Of a DNA stretch of 14,033 nt, positions 11,881 to 14,033 are shown piece after piece. How positions within the stretch are numbered: the first letter of the stretch is position 1; each line of letters opens with the position of its first letter. Under the pieces are notes generated by a model. That model did not search any database. It was not told the DNA's origin and worked only from the letters and a program-made list of their open reading frames with translations. The translations under genes were made by a program, and so were the position numbers. Source of the stretch: Chloroflexota bacterium (GTDB lineage Bacteria; Chloroflexota; Dormibacteria; CF-121); NCBI GenBank assembly GCA_005889285.1, contig VBFF01000155.1, forward strand, positions 1-14,033, in the 5' to 3' direction.

Positions 11881-13907
11881 GTGGGAATGACGCCGCCGGG
11901 ACACGGCGGCCCGTCGATGTTCTGGATGTGGGGCCGAGGGCGTCCCAAGGTTGCGGACAGCGGCCCAGCCAATAGCGGCCTGACCGGCGACCCGGTCATC
12001 GAGGAGCCGCAGCAGCCAGAGGGGCCAAAGGATCTCCGCGGTCGCTGGCGCAACCTCAAGGAATCCGTCCGGGGGACGGCAGCCGCGCTCCCCCTCGTCA
12101 TTCGGCTGGTGTGGGATGCCAGCCCGGCCGTCACCAGCGGCCTGTTCGTGGTCACGGTGGTCGCCGGCCTCATCCCGGCGATGTCCGCGTATACCTCGAA
12201 GCTGCTCGTCAACGCCGTCGTGCTGGGCATCGAGGTGCACAACCACCCGGCCACGGTCGCCGACGCGGTGCGGTTCGACTTCGGACCGCTGCGTACCCCG
12301 GTCTTTACCGCCGTCAACGCCATCATCTTCCTTGCCGTCCTTCAGCTGGTGATTTTCGCCCTGATTGCCTTTCTCAGCACGGCCCGCAACATCACGCAGC
12401 AGCTCCTGCAAAACGCGGTGTCGATGCGCATCCAGTTGATGGTGATGGAGAAGGCGGCCTCGCTCGACCTTGCCTTCTACGAGGACCCGGCGTCCTATGA
12501 CCTGCTGCGGCGCGCCCAGACCGACTCCATCAACCGTCCGGTGCTGATGATCTCCACCGCCTTCGGGTTGGTCCAGACGGCGCTGACGTTCGTGACCATG
12601 ATCGCGCTGCTCGTCATCGTCAGCCCGCTGCTCGCCCTGCTCGCGCTCCTCTCCCCCGTCCCCGCGTTCATCGCTGATACCCGCTACGGCTGGCGCGGCT
12701 ACAACATCGCGCGCTGGGGATCGCGCCTCCTGCGACGGATGAACTACCTCGTCACCCTGCTGACGACCGATAGCTACGCCAAAGAGGTCAAGCTATTTGG
12801 GCTGGGGCGCTACTTCATCGACCGCTACCGGCTGATCGGCAACACCTACTACGGGAGCCAGCGCCGGCAGGTGGTGCGCCGTTACCTGATCGGCTTTCTG
12901 TGGGGCAACCTCAGCACGATCGCCACCTCCGTGACATATCTCTATGTCGCGCTGCAGGCGATCGTCGGCAAGTTGACGCTCGGCGACCTCACCCTCTACA
13001 CGACCGCGGCCCAGTCGGTGCAGAACTCGATCCAGGGCATCCTCGGTGGATTCTCCGGCATGTACGAGCACAACCTCTATCTGAGCAACCTCTTCGAGCT
13101 GATGGAAACAACGAGTACGCTCCCGGCTCCCGCCAAACCCGTCGCGGTCCCGGAGCCCGTCCGCGGCGAGATCACGTTCGACCACGTGAGCTTCGCCTAC
13201 CCGGGAGCGGCCGAGAACGCGCTCACGGACCTGAGCTTTACCGTCTCAGCCGGAGAGACGATCGCGATCGTCGGCCGCAACGGCGCAGGCAAGACCACGC
13301 TCTTCAAGTTGATTTGCCGGCTCTACGATCCGACCGGCGGCCGCATCCTGATCGACGGCATCGATATACGCGACGTCGATCCGGCCGAACTGCGCGCCCA
13401 GATCGGCGGCATGTTGGCGCCATCGCCGACCGCGAGGCGATCCTCAAAGCCAGCCGGCAGGCCGGATCCGACGGGTTGATCGCGGGTCTTCCCCAGGGCT
13501 ACGAAACGGCGCTCGGAAAGTGGTTCGATGCCGGCGTCAACCTCTCAGGCGGCGAGTGGCAGAAAGTTGCGCTGGCGCGCGCCTTCATGCGCGACGCGCG
13601 CATCCTCCTGCTGGATGAGCCGACCTCCGCGCTCGACGCCCAGGCGGAGTACGAGCTCTTCGAACGGATCCATTCGCTGACGCGGGGCCGCACCGCGGTC
13701 TACATCTCGCACCGCTTCTCGACCGTCCGCCGCGCTGATCGGATTCTGTTCCTGGAACACGGCCGGCTGGTCGAACAGGGAACGCACGAGCAGCTGATGC
13801 AACTCAACGGCCGTTATGCGCGTCTGTTCCGGCTGCAGGCCTCCGCCTACACCGGGGAGGACGTGCTCCCCGAGGATGTCGACCTGGACATCGCGCCGAC
13901 CGCGTGA
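11881..13907 (+). pseudogene. ABC exporter (fused permease and ATPase), frame broken at about 13413
   Basis: A TMD-NBD half exporter, expected to act as a homo- or heterodimer. A Gly/Pro-rich leader (1-60) precedes about six membrane helices (clear ones near SGLFVVTVVAGLIP, NAIIFLAVLQLVIFALIAF, FVTMIALLVIVSPLL and a helix around TSVTYLYVALQ). The ATPase has Walker A GRNGAGKTT (Lys471), signature LSGGEWQK (13542 on), Walker B ILLLDEPTSALD and the switch SHR. Frame 1 reads to LRAQIGGM and then nonsense, stopping at 13479; frame 3 resumes at VGAIADREAILKAS. The Q-loop and following residues, about 18-20 codons, are missing, so the sequence as given cannot make a working ATPase. The start GTG 11881 is uncertain; ATG 11887 is an alternative. 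Substrate unknown. Confidence 0.87.
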
Positions 13908-14033
13908 CGCGGCGCGGCTGGGCCCTGTTTGCGGCCATGGCCGTCATCTGGGGGATCCCCTACCTGCTGATCAAGATCGCCGTGGGCCAGCTGACACCGG
14001 CCAGCCTGGTCTTTCTGCGCACGGCAATCGGCG
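13904..14033 (+). CDS. EamA/DMT-family permease, N-terminal part
   Basis: 43 codons, then the window ends. GTG 13904-13906 overlaps the transporter stop (GTGA), implying one operon. The start MTRRGWALFAAMAVIWGIPYLLIK, a short basic end followed by a first helix with the WGIPYLLIK pattern, and then LTPASLVFLRTAIG, is typical of the 10-TM drug/metabolite transporter family. Substrate cannot be inferred. Confidence 0.85.
   Translation, partial: MTRRGWALFAAMAVIWGIPYLLIKIAVGQLTPASLVFLRTAIG

Noticed and set aside
9355..13479. Programmed frameshifting or translational bypassing in the VWA, DUF58 and ABC genes
   Set aside because: No slippery heptamer at any joint, and conserved residues are absent rather than separated by extra sequence. 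Recoding could not restore the missing parts.

Overview
The window is GC-rich (roughly two thirds G+C by eye) and gene-dense. It uses GTG and possibly TTG starts, has many 1-11 nt gene overlaps and contains few Shine-Dalgarno sites. Gene content and protein style fit a soil-type high-GC bacterium of the Chloroflexota/Dormibacterota or deep Actinomycetota kind: a cytochrome-type FRD protein with an SLBB/NuoF-like flavoprotein, a Cys-motif STAS protein, a MoxR-DUF58-VWA operon and small exported Glu-rich proteins. That placement is inference; no rRNA or other phylogenetic marker is present.

Layout. Positions 1-110 hold the end of an unidentified + strand gene. From 131 to 7357 everything reads on the minus strand. 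In the order of transcription: a small exported protein (7357-7103) followed by a strong GC hairpin (7057-7081); a sensor histidine kinase with no response regulator in the window (6985-5702); a small membrane-anchored Ser/Thr-rich protein (5645-5346); ApbE flavin transferase (5349-4414); a bis-heme ferric-reductase-like membrane protein (4417-3839); a NuoF-like FMN/Fe-S protein (3848-2631); and a small ferredoxin (2631-2413). The last five overlap end to start and form a compact redox module. They could pass electrons between NAD(P)H, flavin, Fe-S, ferredoxin and membrane hemes, possibly under the kinase. A STAS-domain protein with a four-cysteine N-terminus (2333-1362) has its own visible promoter, and a thiolase (1294-131) follows it.

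Citrate synthase (7565-8878, +) lies divergent to the small exported gene. Its 3' end overlaps that of a convergent moxR-DUF58-VWA operon (11708-8847, -). Divergent to moxR is an ABC exporter (11881-13907, +), coupled by a 4 nt overlap to the start of an EamA-type permease cut by the window end.

Two things stand out. The first is the redox module, in which ApbE has no recognisable FMN-binding target and the only exported partner is a Ser/Thr-rich stalk ending in TSGGS. The second is that three genes in the right-hand part (VWA, DUF58 and ABC exporter) each lack about 8-20 conserved codons at one point and change frame there. This looks either like clustered gene decay or, more likely, like repeated small assembly deletions. 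No RNA genes, CRISPR arrays or insertion sequences were seen, and no gene-free stretch exceeds about 210 bases.
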